A stretch of DNA of 64,000 nucleotides from Parvibaculum indicum (GTDB taxonomy: Bacteria; Pseudomonadota; Alphaproteobacteria; Parvibaculales; Parvibaculaceae). The position numbers and the translations under genes are program-made. The stretch's first letter is position 1. Each line of letters opens with the position of its first letter. Below, one piece after another: positions 25,545-35,529 of the stretch. The stretch spans positions 186,001-250,000 of the forward strand of contig NZ_JAASQO010000001.1 of assembly GCF_011762095.1 (NCBI RefSeq). The letters run 5' to 3'. The notes beneath the pieces were generated by a model. That model had not been told where the DNA came from. It saw only the letters and a list, made by a program, of their open reading frames with translations, and did no database searches.

Positions 25545-26629
25545 GGCAGAGCTGCCTCGGATTCTTGAGTGTCCTGTTTACCGCCATTGCGGCCGCTCGC
25601 GAGCTGTTCCAGCCCGTCCAGATGACCGAGATCGGTCACGATCTTGTTCAGCAGGTCCGCCGCCGCCACATCGACGGCCACGTCGATGGCCGCGGCGAAG
25701 CCCAGCGCGTCCGTGCCGCCATGGCTCTTCACCACCAGCCCGTTCAGGCCGAGAAAGAGACCGCCATTATTGGCGCGCGGATCGAGCCGTGTGGAGAGCG
25801 CCTTGAACGCGCCCTGCGCAAAGAAATAGCCGATCTTCGCCAGCAGCGACCGCGAGATGGCCGCGCGCAAATATTCGGAAATCTGCCGCGCCGTGCCTTC
25901 CGCCGTCTTGAGGGCGATATTGCCGGTGAAACCGTCTGTCACCACGACATCGACCGTGCCCTTGCCCAGATCGTCGCCCTCGACGAAGCCCTTGAAGACG
26001 ATGGGAAGCGCGCTCTCGCGCAGCATCTGCGCGGCGGCCTTCACCTGCTCGGTACCCTTCACTTCCTCCTCGCCGATATTGAGAAGGCCGACGGTGGGCT
26101 TGTCGACATTGAAGATGACGCGGGCATAGGCCTCGCCCATCGCCGCGAACTGCACGAGCTGCATCGCATCCGGGCCGATGGTGGCGCCCACATCCAGCAC
26201 CACGCTCTCGCCGCGCGTGGTCGGCCAGAGCGCGGAAATGGCCGGGCGCTCCACATGGGGCAGCGTCTTCAGGATGAACATGGACATGGCCATCAGCGCG
26301 CCGGTATTGCCGGCGGAGACGACGGCCTGCGCCTGCCCCTCCTTCACCGCGTCGATGGCCTGCCACATGCTGGAGACCTTGCGGCCGCGCCGGAGCGCCT
26401 GGCTCGGCTTGTCGTCCATGGAAATGGAGACGTCGCAGTGATGAACCTCGCTGACCGAGGCGACGCGCGGGAAGCGCTCCATCACCGCGTTCAGCTTCTC
26501 TTCGTCGCCATAGACGAGGAAGCGCACATCGGGATGCCGGACCGACGCGATGTCGATGCCGCCGATCACGGTTTCGGGACCGTAATCGCCGCCCATCCCG
26601 TCCACGGAAATCGTAAGTCCTCGCGTCAT
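25541..26629 (-). CDS. plsX: Phosphate acyltransferase PlsX
   Basis: Makes acyl-phosphate from acyl-ACP for the PlsY step of phospholipid synthesis; a peripheral membrane enzyme. The 362-residue product shows [19 protein letters not shown] at the N-terminus, a central [13 protein letters not shown] motif and the later [16 protein letters not shown] motif. Its ribosome site AGGAGGGG before the ATG is strong. It is coupled to fabH; the 177-base gap upstream of it may hold an internal promoter. Confidence 0.97.
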   Translation of the reverse strand: MTRGLTISVDGMGGDYGPETVIGGIDIASVRHPDVRFLVYGDEEKLNAVMERFPRVASVSEVHHCDVSISMDDKPSQALRRGRKVSSMWQAIDAVKEGQAQAVVSAGNTGALMAMSMFILKTLPHVERPAISALWPTTRGESVVLDVGATIGPDAMQLVQFAAMGEAYARVIFNVDKPTVGLLNIGEEEVKGTEQVKAAAQMLRESALPIVFKGFVEGDDLGKGTVDVVVTDGFTGNIALKTAEGTARQISEYLRAAISRSLLAKIGYFFAQGAFKALSTRLDPRANNGGLFLGLNGLVVKSHGGTDALGFAAAIDVAVDVAAADLLNKIVTDLGHLDGLEQLASGRNGGKQDTQESEAALP

Positions 26630-26806
26630 TCCAGCCCCTCCTGATACGGCTCAATGCCCCGGCTTCGAGGCCAAACGGGGTCAAACGGGCGAATCGAACC
26701 GGGAAGGGTCCCGCCGACCAGACTCGCGCGCCCCGAACATACAGCCATCATACCCCGATACAACACCCAACAAACAGAGCCGGTACGGCACCGCCATGGT
26801 ATGCGA

Positions 26807-27400
26807 CTAGTCGTTTTTCTTGAGTTTTTCCAATATGGCGAAGGGATTTTCACGCTCTTCCCCAGCGTCGGCCTCTTCCGGCGGCGCTTCCTCGGCGGGC
26901 CCTTCGAAGGCCGCGCCGGGCTTGCGGGGATAAGGCTCCATGGCCAGCGAGAGCTGCTCGGCCACCGCCTCGCCATAGTCCACCCTGTCGCCGTTCAGAA
27001 ACGGCTCGGGCGGCTCCACCGCTTCCGGGTCGATGAGAATTTCCTTCTCCTCGGCCCCCGAAAAGCGCGCATCCCGCTCGATCTGCTCGTCGGGCAGGTA
27101 ATGCAGGGTGAATTCCTCGGAAATCTCTTCCGTCATCGGCTCCAGCGTCACGACGCATTCGCGCGCCAGCGCGGCTTCATAGGCGCATTCCAGGGTCAGA
27201 CCCGTCTTGCGCCAGGGCCGCAGCCGCGCCACGCCGGAAAGCCGCGAAATACCGGGGATCGCGAAGCGGCGGGCCAGCGCCGCGCATTCGGCCTCATCGG
27301 CCTCGAAGGGGATGGAGACGCCCTTGGGCGGCACCTCATGGGCGGAGACCAGACGGCGAAACTCCGGCTTCCTGCCCTTGTCGTTCACGGGATCGCTCAA
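26807..27400 (-). CDS. DUF177 (YceD-like) protein
   Basis: A 197-residue member of the YceD/DUF177 group, often found next to rpmF or plsX, with roles proposed in ribosomal RNA metabolism. The family core is seen in RRFAIPGISRLSGVARL and ARECVVTLEPMTEEI. The C-terminus NPFAILEKLKK is characteristic. TTG at 27400 is chosen because GAGGAG lies 6 bases upstream and overlaps the stop of the preceding gene. The same frame is open to an ATG at 27427 and a GTG at 27442, both without a good ribosome site. Confidence 0.85.
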   Translation of the reverse strand: MSDPVNDKGRKPEFRRLVSAHEVPPKGVSIPFEADEAECAALARRFAIPGISRLSGVARLRPWRKTGLTLECAYEAALARECVVTLEPMTEEISEEFTLHYLPDEQIERDARFSGAEEKEILIDPEAVEPPEPFLNGDRVDYGEAVAEQLSLAMEPYPRKPGAAFEGPAEEAPPEEADAGEERENPFAILEKLKKND

Positions 27401-27410
27401 AAGCTGCTCC

Positions 27411-28016
27411 TCAGGCCGAGATTTCATGCGCCGCGGGCTCACCGATGCCCAGAGCGGCGCGCGTGGCGGCCACGTCTTCGGCGGCGGGCGGCGCGGGAAA
27501 GCGGATTTCGCCGCCGGTAAGCCCGGCTTCGGGCTGTGCCGTCAGCGCCGAGGCGGCCCGGACCGCATAGGCCGCCATCAGGGCAAGCTGCGCCGCATCG
27601 ACGGCCGCATCGCCGTAGATATTGCGCCGAATCGCCTCGCGCAAGGCGTCCCGATCGCCCGCCAGCCCCGCCTCATAGGCCGAAATCCGGCCGTAAAAGG
27701 AGGATGCGAGCTTCTTGACCTTCTTGCCGACGCTGAGATCGCCCACGCCCATTTCGCGCATGGTCTGGTCCAGATCGTCGAAAAACACGTCGAAAAAGCG
27801 CTGCCCGAGGGCCTTGGCGCCGTCGCCGCCCTGTTTCAGGCGGTGCATGGCCAGAAAGGCGTGGAGCGCGACCATCTCGAAACGGCTTTCCACGGTATCG
27901 GGAACGCCCGCATGACGATAGAATTCCGCGCGGCGCGCCTGTTCGCTTACCGCCCGGTAGAGCCGGAAGGCGGCGTCATCGTTTTGGGGACGGCGAAACA
28001 ATTTGTTCCATATCAT
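27411..28016 (-). CDS. Ubiquinol-cytochrome c chaperone (CBP3 family)
   Basis: Homologue of mitochondrial CBP3, which assists cytochrome b maturation in complex III. It has 201 residues. Recognisable parts are MIWNKLFRRP at the start, AEFYRHAGVPDTVESRFEMVALH near residue 30, and FFDVFFDDLDQTMREMGVGDLSVGKK near residue 77, the conserved core. ATG at 28016 has AGGAG 8 bases upstream. DUF177 begins within 12 bases of its stop. It is divergent from bamE. Confidence 0.93.
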   Translation of the reverse strand: MIWNKLFRRPQNDDAAFRLYRAVSEQARRAEFYRHAGVPDTVESRFEMVALHAFLAMHRLKQGGDGAKALGQRFFDVFFDDLDQTMREMGVGDLSVGKKVKKLASSFYGRISAYEAGLAGDRDALREAIRRNIYGDAAVDAAQLALMAAYAVRAASALTAQPEAGLTGGEIRFPAPPAAEDVAATRAALGIGEPAAHEISA

Positions 28017-28138
28017 TCGGTAATCTCCTGCCCGACCCGCCGGGCACCGCGAACTCGGCCTGACATGCCGATTGAATTTAGTAGCCGACAAGGGTAGGTC
28101 AACGCATGAAGCAGATGTGTCGAGGAGGCAATCACGCC

Positions 28139-28624
28139 ATGAAGTCCGCTCACCCGCGCCGTAAGTTCAAGGCCGTCCTGGCCGCAGCCCTGATCGCGAC
28201 CAGCGCCTCGCTGACGGTTGCCTGCTCCCCCGTCGTGGAAGAGCGCGGCTACATCTTCGACGCGAAAGACCTGGAACAGGTCCATGCCGGCGACAGCCGC
28301 GAACAGGTGAAACGGCTCCTCGGCACGCCCTCGACCGTTTCCACCGTCAGCGGCGAAGCCTGGTACTACATCTCCAGCACGTTCGAAACCTACGCCTTTT
28401 ACGCGCCCGAAGAGGTCGACCGCAAGGTCGCAGCCGTCTATTTCGACAAGTCCGGCATCGTGGATGATGTCGCCTATTACGGACTGGAAGACGGCAATGT
28501 GATCAATTTCGCCGACCGCAAGACGCCGACGCGCGGCAAGGAGATGACGGTTCTCGAACAGCTCTTCTCCAATATCGGCCGCTACAACAATGCGGGCGCC
28601 AACCAGCCGCAACCCGGCAACTGA
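28139..28624 (+). CDS. bamE: Outer-membrane assembly lipoprotein BamE (SmpA/OmlA)
   Basis: Lipoprotein component of the BAM complex. The 161-residue protein has a basic N-region (KSAHPRRKFK), a hydrophobic core and a lipobox ending at Cys29 (LTVAC). The SmpA/OmlA domain follows, with the typical VHAGDSREQVKRLLGTPSTV and a WYYISS strand. ATG at 28139 is placed after GAGGAGG (10-base spacing); an ATG at 28106 would add 11 residues. It is divergent from the complex III chaperone. Confidence 0.93.
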   Translation: MKSAHPRRKFKAVLAAALIATSASLTVACSPVVEERGYIFDAKDLEQVHAGDSREQVKRLLGTPSTVSTVSGEAWYYISSTFETYAFYAPEEVDRKVAAVYFDKSGIVDDVAYYGLEDGNVINFADRKTPTRGKEMTVLEQLFSNIGRYNNAGANQPQPGN

Positions 28625-28668
28625 TCGCGCGGCGGGCCGCGCAGGCCCGCAACGCTCAACGGCAACGG

Positions 28669-29811
28669 TCAGGCGAATTTCAGCCTGACATAGCCCGCGC
28701 CTGTGCGCAGATGCCGACGCAGGACGTCCTTCATCGCGTTCGTCCAGGGCGTGATGAGCACGGTGACGCCGATCACGCCGAGAAAGACGGCGAGCTTTTG
28801 CGGCGTGGAATGCGCGTCGTAAAGCCCGAGCGCGGCAACGCAGACGAAAATCGGGAAGTGGAAAAGATAGATCGGGAAGGTCGCATCGCCCGCCTTCCGG
28901 GCCAGCGTCCTGAGACGTTCCGGCACGCGCAGCCGCGGACCGAGCGCATCCAGCGCCCAGAAAATCAGGGCGAAAGCGGCAAGCGCCGCGATGGACGGCA
29001 GCACGAGCGAGACCGACACGCGCGCCGGGTCCACATGCAGCGCGCCGAAAAAGACCTCGATGACATGCCGGATCGTCTCGGCGAAGCCGTTGAGATCGAT
29101 GGCGGCGAGCGCCATCACCGCGACGGCGAGCGCGGCCACCGCGGCGCGAATGACGGTGCCGACCCTGCGCTCCTTGCGGCTGTAGACATCGTATAGCGCC
29201 GCCCCGCCGACCCAGACCGCCAGCATGAAGAGAATGTTCGGCCCCAGCAGCAGCGCCGTCAGCCCGAGCAGCACATAGCGGCGCGACAGATAAAGGCCGT
29301 ACATCAGATAGAAGGCGGCCTCGTAACCGAGCGACCAGAAGGGCGAATTGGAAAACGGATAGATGCTGTAGCCCCAGATCTGCCCGAAGAACCCGGCATT
29401 GGCCGCGAGGCGGAACAGCGGGCGATCGGTCTCCCCGCCCCAATGGCTCATATAATAATCGGGCGCGGCATATCGCGAGACAGCATCGAGAACGATCGTG
29501 GCGAGAAGCGCGGGCAGCACCACCGACCACAAACGCGACAGGCGGTCGACATAATAGCGGGTCTCGTCGAAATTATTCCCGTCCGGATAGACCATCCTGA
29601 TCGTGTAACCGCTCAGCACGAAAAACCCGCCAACGGCGGCAACGCCGAAGATCGTGAGATCCGGCCAGTCCTGCTGGAAATAGCTCTGGGTCCAGTGCGC
29701 GCCCGCGACGGCGAGCGCGAGAAACGCCCGCGACACGTCGAGAAGCACGGAAATGGAATCGGGAATGTTTCTGCCCTTCGCCGTATCGCCCCGCCCGTTC
29801 ATCTGCCCCAT
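28669..29811 (-). CDS. Acyltransferase 3 family membrane protein
   Basis: OafA/NodX-type acyltransferase of 380 residues with about ten membrane segments. The N-terminal helix has the conserved Arg and His (LLDVSRAFLALAVAGAH), followed by GGFFVLSGYTI and, later, FSNSPFWSLGYEAAFYL, the family's pattern around helices 3 to 5. These proteins transfer acetyl or succinyl groups to sugars of surface polysaccharides, lipids or small molecules. No glycan gene cluster is adjacent, so the acceptor is unknown. Confidence 0.88.
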   Translation of the reverse strand: MGQMNGRGDTAKGRNIPDSISVLLDVSRAFLALAVAGAHWTQSYFQQDWPDLTIFGVAAVGGFFVLSGYTIRMVYPDGNNFDETRYYVDRLSRLWSVVLPALLATIVLDAVSRYAAPDYYMSHWGGETDRPLFRLAANAGFFGQIWGYSIYPFSNSPFWSLGYEAAFYLMYGLYLSRRYVLLGLTALLLGPNILFMLAVWVGGAALYDVYSRKERRVGTVIRAAVAALAVAVMALAAIDLNGFAETIRHVIEVFFGALHVDPARVSVSLVLPSIAALAAFALIFWALDALGPRLRVPERLRTLARKAGDATFPIYLFHFPIFVCVAALGLYDAHSTPQKLAVFLGVIGVTVLITPWTNAMKDVLRRHLRTGAGYVRLKFA

Positions 29812-29973
29812 CCCGAATTGATACGAAACGCCTGCCGGACAGATGCCTGTCCGAAAGCTGGACAGCCCGACCGGCCCTTTGCGCCGTTTTTGCGTCCGCC
29901 GTCCTTATGCGGTGTTCGCGTTTCAAGTCGCGGGCCATTCCCCGCGGGGGGCATATCGTCGAGCGGGGCAAAG

Positions 29974-30004
29974 CAAAAGGCCCCGGCGTTTCCGCCGGGG
30001 CCTT
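29974..30004 (-). terminator. Rho-independent terminator of hppA
   Basis: Perfect 12-base-pair stem AAGGCCCCGGCG/CGCCGGGGCCTT with a TTTC loop, followed on the minus strand by TTTTGC. It begins 22 bases after the hppA stop. Confidence 0.93.
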
Positions 30005-30025
30005 CCGTTTTTCGATATCCGACGC

Positions 30026-32137
30026 CTAGTGCGCCAGGATCGCCAGCAGCAGCAGCGCCACGATGTTCGTGATCTTGATCATCGGGTTCACCGCCGGGCC
30101 GGCCGTATCCTTGTAGGGATCGCCGACCGTATCGCCGGTCACGGCCGCCTTGTGGGCTTCCGAGCCCTTGCCGCCGTAATTGCCGTCTTCGATGTACTTC
30201 TTGGCGTTATCCCAGGCACCGCCGCCGGCGGTCATGGAAAGCGCCACGAAGAGGCCGGTGATGATGACGCCGAGCAGCATCGCACCGACCGCGGAGAAGG
30301 CCGCCGACTTGTCGGCGATCTGCGCGATGACGAAATACAGCACGACCGGCGACAGCACCGGCAGCAGCGAGGGAACCACCATCTCCTTGATGGCCGCCTT
30401 GGTGAGCATGTCCACCGCGCGGGCATAATCGGGCTTGGAGGTGCCCTGCATGATGCCCGGATCCGCCTTGAACTGACGGCGCACTTCTTCCACCACGGCG
30501 CCGCCTGCGCGGCCCACGGCCATCATGCCCATCGAGCCGAAGAGGTAAGGCAGAAGACCGCCGATGAAGAGACCGATCACCACATAGGGGTTGGAGAGCG
30601 AGAAGTCCGCCACCACGCCCGCGAAATACGGGTAATCGGCCGGATTGGCCGCGAAGAAGGTCAGATCCTGCGTATAGGCTGCAAACAGCACCAGCGCGCC
30701 GAGACCGGCCGAGCCGATGGCATAGCCCTTGGTCACCGCCTTGGTGGTGTTGCCGACCGCGTCGAGCGCATCCGTCGTCTTGCGGACGTCCTCAGGCAGT
30801 TCGGCCATTTCCGCGATGCCGCCCGCATTGTCCGTCACCGGACCGAAAGCGTCGAGCGCGACCACCATGCCCGCCAGCGCCAGCATGGTCGTCACCGCGA
30901 TGGCGATACCGAAGAGGCCGGCGAGGTTGAAGGCGATCAGAATGCCGATCACGATGATGATCGCGGGCAGCGCCGTCGCTTCCATCGAAACCGCGAGGCC
31001 CTGGATGACGTTGGTGCCGTGCCCCGTTTCCGAAGCGGCGGCAATGCTCTTCACCGGGCGGAAGTTCACGCCGGTGTAGTATTCCGTCACCCAGATGATG
31101 AAGCCCGTCACCGCCAGACCGACAATGCCGCAAATGTAAAGCGTCATGCCCGTGAAGGAGAAGGTCCCGAAGGAATAGGCCGTCTCGAGGCCGACCACCC
31201 AGTCGGTGACGAAATAGAGCGCGATCAGCGACAGCACCGCCGAGGCGATGAAGCCCTTGTAGAGCGCGCCCATGATGTTCTGGCTCTTGCCGAGGCGCAC
31301 GAAGAAGGTGCCGATGATGGAGGTGACGATGCAGGCCGCGCCGATGGCGAGCGGATAGGTCATCATCGCCGTTTCGGCCATGCCGCTGAAGAAGATCGAG
31401 GCCAGCACCATGGTCGCAACCACGGTCACCGCATAGGTCTCGAAAAGGTCGGCGGCCATGCCCGCGCAGTCGCCGACATTGTCGCCGACATTATCGGCGA
31501 TGGTGGCCGGGTTGCGCGGATCGTCTTCCGGGATACCCGCTTCGACCTTGCCGACGAGGTCGCCGCCGACATCCGCACCCTTGGTGAAGATACCGCCGCC
31601 GAGACGGGCGAAGATGGAGATGAGCGAGGCGCCGAAGCCGAGCGCCACCATGGCGTCGATCACTTCGCGGTCGCCGGGGTTCAGGCCCAGCCCGAAAGTG
31701 AGCACCGTGAAATAGACGGCCACGGCGAGCAGCGCGAGACCGGCAACGAGCATGCCCGTCACCGCGCCGGAGCGGAAGGCGATCGCAAGACCGGCGGCAA
31801 GGCTGGTCGCGGAAGCCTGCGTCGTGCGCACATTGGCGCGCACCGACACCAGCATGCCGATATAGCCCGCAAGACCCGACAGCGCGGCGCCGATGACGAA
31901 GCCGATGCCGACGCGAAGGCCGAGAAGATAGGAAACGATGATGAAAATGGCGAAACCGGCAATCGCAATCGTCGTGTACTGACGATTGAGATAGGCGGCG
32001 GCGCCTTCCTGGATCGCACTCGCAATTTCTTGCATGCGTTCATTGCCCGCGTCCGCTGCCAGCACGGAGCGGATCGCCCACATGCCATAGAGGATCGCGA
32101 GCACGCCGCAAGCAATGATAGCCCACATTGTGCTCAT
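30026..32137 (-). CDS. hppA: Proton-translocating membrane pyrophosphatase, potassium-independent type
   Basis: Integral membrane enzyme of 703 residues that couples pyrophosphate hydrolysis to proton pumping, with about 16 membrane segments. The substrate and magnesium site is [20 protein letters not shown] near residue 190, followed by [18 protein letters not shown]. The [10 protein letters not shown] stretch carries Lys and Thr at the two positions that distinguish potassium-independent proton pumps from potassium-dependent ones (which carry Ala). ATG at 32137 follows AGAGAG. It stands 222 bases downstream of thiL with its own terminator, so it may be expressed separately. Confidence 0.97.
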   Translation of the reverse strand: MSTMWAIIACGVLAILYGMWAIRSVLAADAGNERMQEIASAIQEGAAAYLNRQYTTIAIAGFAIFIIVSYLLGLRVGIGFVIGAALSGLAGYIGMLVSVRANVRTTQASATSLAAGLAIAFRSGAVTGMLVAGLALLAVAVYFTVLTFGLGLNPGDREVIDAMVALGFGASLISIFARLGGGIFTKGADVGGDLVGKVEAGIPEDDPRNPATIADNVGDNVGDCAGMAADLFETYAVTVVATMVLASIFFSGMAETAMMTYPLAIGAACIVTSIIGTFFVRLGKSQNIMGALYKGFIASAVLSLIALYFVTDWVVGLETAYSFGTFSFTGMTLYICGIVGLAVTGFIIWVTEYYTGVNFRPVKSIAAASETGHGTNVIQGLAVSMEATALPAIIIVIGILIAFNLAGLFGIAIAVTTMLALAGMVVALDAFGPVTDNAGGIAEMAELPEDVRKTTDALDAVGNTTKAVTKGYAIGSAGLGALVLFAAYTQDLTFFAANPADYPYFAGVVADFSLSNPYVVIGLFIGGLLPYLFGSMGMMAVGRAGGAVVEEVRRQFKADPGIMQGTSKPDYARAVDMLTKAAIKEMVVPSLLPVLSPVVLYFVIAQIADKSAAFSAVGAMLLGVIITGLFVALSMTAGGGAWDNAKKYIEDGNYGGKGSEAHKAAVTGDTVGDPYKDTAGPAVNPMIKITNIVALLLLAILAH

Positions 32138-32358
32138 TCTCTCTGTCCTTAATTTTTATGAAGGTCAGGTCGGCTGTTACGCACGCAACAAACACAAGAC
32201 GAGAGAAATCCCCCAAACCTCCCTGGGAATCCCCTCTACCTCCCCGGCCATACTCTTAAGCGGGAAAAACGATGCCAAATGCTCAAGATGAAAGCAACCG
32301 GACCGATGCACTCATTTTATAAAGGGGTCCGCAAGCGTCCGCGGGGCCATGAAGACGC

Positions 32359-33381
32359 TCAGAAATGGCGAAAACCCTGATGGGGAACGGCGATGGGCTC
32401 GCCCTCCGCATCGACCAGCCGGACGAGCGTTTCGGGCGCACGATTCGCCCTCTCCTCAAGATGACCGATGAGGGCCACCGGTACCCCTGCCCCTGCGGCA
32501 ATGGCGAGAAACGCCTCTTCCTCCTCGGCGGGCACGGCGAGAAGCAGTTCGTAATCGTCGCCGCCGGTGAGAAGCGACGCGAAAGTGACATCGGCCTCGG
32601 CGACGAGCATGGCCGCCGCCGCGCCGGAGAAAGGCACGTCCGCCGCCCGGATCGTGGCCGCGAGACCGGAGGCGTCGCACATATGCGTCAGATCGGCGAC
32701 AAGCCCGTCCGACACGTCGAGCGCGGCGTGGACGACGCCGGAAAGCAAAGGCCCCAGCGTCGTGCGCGGCCGCGGCAGGCGGTAGCGGTCCGCCAGAAAG
32801 GCGCGGTCCGCCTCCGAGGCGGAGGGCAGCCGGTCCCGCAGCACGGCAAGACCGAGCGCCGCATCGCCGATGGTGCCGGTGACATAGACCCTGTCACCCG
32901 CCTTCGCCCCGCCACGCGGCAGCATGGCGCCCTCCTTCACCTCGCCGATGGCGGTGAGCGACAGCGTCAGCGGGCCGGGCGTCGAAACCGTGTCGCCGCC
33001 CCAGAGCGAGATCCCGAATTCGGCCTGGTCCGCGGCAAGCCCGGCGGCGAAATCCTCCAGCCAGGGCATGGAGGTTTCTTCGGAGAGCGCGGTGACGAGA
33101 AGATAGCCGCGCGGGCGCGCGCCCTTGGCGGCAAGGTCGGACAGGTTCACGCGGAGAAGTTTGCGGGCAACCGTGTCGGGCGGATCGGTGGGAAGGAAAT
33201 GAACGCCCGCCACCATCGCATCGACCGTCAGCACCGTCTCCATGCCTGGCGCGGCGCGGTAAAGCGCGGCATCGTCGGTCAGCCCGAACGCGCCGGCGGC
33301 ATTGCGCGCCAGCGGGGCGAAGAGTTCGGCGATCAGCTCGAACTCGCCGGGGCGGGGCCTGTCAGCTTTCCCGCCCGCCAC
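32359..33381 (-). CDS. thiL: Thiamine-monophosphate kinase
   Basis: Phosphorylates thiamine monophosphate to the active cofactor. It has 340 residues in the AIR-synthase/PurM-like fold. Motifs are DDAALYR near residue 36, TVDAMVAGVHFLP near residue 52, VNLSDLAAKGARP near residue 78 and WGGDTVST near residue 126, which bind metal and ATP. The second half has ALDVSDGL and GGDDYELLLAVP. Start is GTG at 33381, two bases after the nusB stop, indicating coupling. Last gene of the rib-nusB-thiL operon. Confidence 0.96.
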   Translation of the reverse strand: MAGGKADRPRPGEFELIAELFAPLARNAAGAFGLTDDAALYRAAPGMETVLTVDAMVAGVHFLPTDPPDTVARKLLRVNLSDLAAKGARPRGYLLVTALSEETSMPWLEDFAAGLAADQAEFGISLWGGDTVSTPGPLTLSLTAIGEVKEGAMLPRGGAKAGDRVYVTGTIGDAALGLAVLRDRLPSASEADRAFLADRYRLPRPRTTLGPLLSGVVHAALDVSDGLVADLTHMCDASGLAATIRAADVPFSGAAAAMLVAEADVTFASLLTGGDDYELLLAVPAEEEEAFLAIAAGAGVPVALIGHLEERANRAPETLVRLVDAEGEPIAVPHQGFRHF

Positions 33382-33383
33382 GA

Positions 33384-33878
33384 TCAGCGCTTCCCGGCCT
33401 GGGGGGGACGAATTTCCTTCGCCATGCGATCGAGCACGGCATTCACCACGCCCGGCTCGTCGCCCTCGAAAAAGGCGTGGGCGATATCGACATATTCGTT
33501 GATGACGACCTTTACCGGCACGTCCTTGCAGCGGCGCAGCTCATAGGCGCCGGCGCGCAGGATGGCCCGCAGCGTGGAATCGACGCGGGCCAAAGCCCAG
33601 CCCCTGGCGAGCGACTTGTTCACATGGGTGTCGATGTCGCGCTGTTCGCGCAGCACGCCGCGCACGAGATCCTCGAAATGAGCGGCGTCGCCCGTGACGA
33701 TTTCCTCGCCCTCGATGGTTTCGCCCAGACGGTAGGTCTTGAACTCGGCCACGACCTCTTCCATGGGCGTGCCCGCCACATCCATCTGGTAAAGGGCCTG
33801 AACGGCCCCCAGCCGCGCGGCGCTGCGGGCGCGCGGATCGGTTTTCCGGTTGTCGGCGTGTTCGGCGTTACTCGTCAC
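33384..33878 (-). CDS. nusB: Transcription antitermination factor NusB
   Basis: Binds boxA RNA with S10 (NusE) in rRNA antitermination. It has 164 residues, all helical. Family segments are SAARLGAVQALYQMDVAGTP near residue 19 and ILRAGAYELRRCKDVPVKVVINEYVDIA near residue 105, the latter the most conserved. GTG start at 33878. Between ribH and thiL on the same strand, the usual alphaproteobacterial order. Confidence 0.97.
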   Translation of the reverse strand: MTSNAEHADNRKTDPRARSAARLGAVQALYQMDVAGTPMEEVVAEFKTYRLGETIEGEEIVTGDAAHFEDLVRGVLREQRDIDTHVNKSLARGWALARVDSTLRAILRAGAYELRRCKDVPVKVVINEYVDIAHAFFEGDEPGVVNAVLDRMAKEIRPPQAGKR

Positions 33879-33916
33879 TTGCGGCTGTCGCTTTCAAAGA
33901 ACGGGCGAAACGGGGC

Positions 33917-34375
33917 TCAGGCCCCGAGGCGCTTTTTCAGGTCGATCATGTCGAGGCATGCCTTTGCCGCGCCGCCGCCCTTGTTCTTGTCGGAGACGTT
34001 GGCGCGGGCCCATGCCTGCCCCTCGTTTTCCACTGTCTGGATGCCGTTGCCAAGGGCCAAGGCGCGATCGACGGTCAGATTCATGAGCGCACGGGCGGAT
34101 TCGTTGGACACGATGTCATAATGCGTCGTTTCGCCCCGGATCACGCAGCCCAGAACGACATAGCCGTCGAACCGAGCCTTCGGGCCGCCATGGGTCATGC
34201 CTTCCAGCGCGAATTTGACGGCGGCGGGCGTTTCCAGCACGCCCGGCACGGCCACGCGCTCATAGCTGGCGCCGCGCGCCTCGATCTCGGCAATGGCGCC
34301 CCGGGCCAGCTCGTCGGCCAGCTCGTCGTAGAAACGCGCCTCGACAATGAGGATATGGGGTTTGCTGTCGCTCAT
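33917..34375 (-). CDS. ribH: 6,7-dimethyl-8-ribityllumazine synthase
   Basis: Penultimate step of riboflavin synthesis. The 152-residue protein shows [21 protein letters not shown] at the N-terminus, [14 protein letters not shown] near residue 43 and [20 protein letters not shown] near residue 71, which contains the conserved His of the active site. The ATG overlaps the stop of the upstream gene by four bases (ATGA). Confidence 0.97.
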   Translation of the reverse strand: MSDSKPHILIVEARFYDELADELARGAIAEIEARGASYERVAVPGVLETPAAVKFALEGMTHGGPKARFDGYVVLGCVIRGETTHYDIVSNESARALMNLTVDRALALGNGIQTVENEGQAWARANVSDKNKGGGAAKACLDMIDLKKRLGA

Positions 34376-35523
34376 TCCGCCTTTTCCTTGACCGGTTTCG
34401 CCTTCGCGCCGCCCGCCGCGACGGAGCGCTGACCGGTGATCCTGAGCCCGTAGCCCTCAAGGCCGACCAGGCTGCGGTCCGTATCGGAGAGAAGTTCCAT
34501 TTCGTGAATGCCGAGATCGAGAAGGATCTGCGCGCCGACGCCATATTCGCGCAGGCGGCGCGGCATGCCCTGATCCTCGCTTTCGCCCTCGCCCTTGTGG
34601 AGCAGCCTGTCGGAAATCACGGTCGAGGTGGTGTCGCGGATGAGCACGACCACGCCGCGCCCTTCCTCGCCGATAATCCGCATACTGTCTTTCAGCACCG
34701 AGGAACGCGGACCGGATGCGCCCAGCACGTCGTCGAATATGTTGACGGCATGAACGCGCACCAGCACGGGTTCCGGCGTGGAGATGTCGCCCTTCACCAG
34801 CGCGACATGCTCGGCATATTCGACCGTGTTCTGATAGACCATCAGCTTGAAGTCGCCGCCGAACTCGCTCGTCAGCTCGCTCTCGATGGCACGGCGGATG
34901 AAATTGTCGTAGCGGCGGCGATAGGCGATGAGATCGGCGATGGTCGCGATCTTGAGGCCGTGAAGCTGCGCGAAATTCACCAGATCCGGCAAACGCGCCA
35001 TGGTGCCGTCATCGTTCATGATCTCGCAGATGACGCCGCCGGGATAAAGACCGGCGAGACGCGCGATGTCGACCGCGGCTTCGGTATGGCCCGCGCGCAC
35101 CAGCACGCCGCCATCGCGCGCGACCAGCGGAAACACATGGCCGGGCGACACGATGTCATGCGCGCCCTTGGTCGGGTCGATGGCAACCGACACGGTATGT
35201 GCGCGGTCATGCGCGGAAATGCCTGTGGAGATGCCCTCGCGCGCCTCGATGGAGACGGTGAAGGCCGTCTGGTGGCGCGACTGGTTGTGGCTCGACATGA
35301 GCTGCAGATTGAGCTCTTTCGCCCGGTCGGCATTCAGCGACAGGCAGATGAGCCCGCGGCCGTATTTCGCCATGAAGTTGACCGCTTCCGGCGTGCACAT
35401 TTGCGCCGGGATGACGAGATCGCCCTCGTTTTCCCGATCCTCCGCATCGACCAGCACGAACATCTTGCCGTTGCGCGCGTCTTCGATGACTTCTTCTATG
35501 GGCGACAGAAATTCCTTGTACAC
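34372..35523 (-). CDS. ribB: 3,4-dihydroxy-2-butanone-4-phosphate synthase with degenerate RibA-like C-terminal domain (RibBX type)
   Basis: Supplies the four-carbon unit for riboflavin. Residues about 1-205 form an intact RibB domain: [17 protein letters not shown] near residue 26, [20 protein letters not shown] near residue 80 and [17 protein letters not shown] near residue 146. Residues 210-383 resemble GTP cyclohydrolase II but lack its three zinc cysteines: the usual ECLTGD reads AVNIFDD and RCDCG reads GPRSS. So the second half is probably not a cyclohydrolase. Hybrid RibBX proteins of this kind are known in Proteobacteria. It is 6 bases from ribE and coupled to ribH. Confidence 0.93.
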   Translation of the reverse strand: MYKEFLSPIEEVIEDARNGKMFVLVDAEDRENEGDLVIPAQMCTPEAVNFMAKYGRGLICLSLNADRAKELNLQLMSSHNQSRHQTAFTVSIEAREGISTGISAHDRAHTVSVAIDPTKGAHDIVSPGHVFPLVARDGGVLVRAGHTEAAVDIARLAGLYPGGVICEIMNDDGTMARLPDLVNFAQLHGLKIATIADLIAYRRRYDNFIRRAIESELTSEFGGDFKLMVYQNTVEYAEHVALVKGDISTPEPVLVRVHAVNIFDDVLGASGPRSSVLKDSMRIIGEEGRGVVVLIRDTTSTVISDRLLHKGEGESEDQGMPRRLREYGVGAQILLDLGIHEMELLSDTDRSLVGLEGYGLRITGQRSVAAGGAKAKPVKEKAE

Positions 35524-35529
35524 GGAGCC

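Noticed and set aside
29843-32152. 769-codon plus-strand open frame opposite hppA
   Set aside because: Antisense shadow of a well-conserved membrane protein gene.
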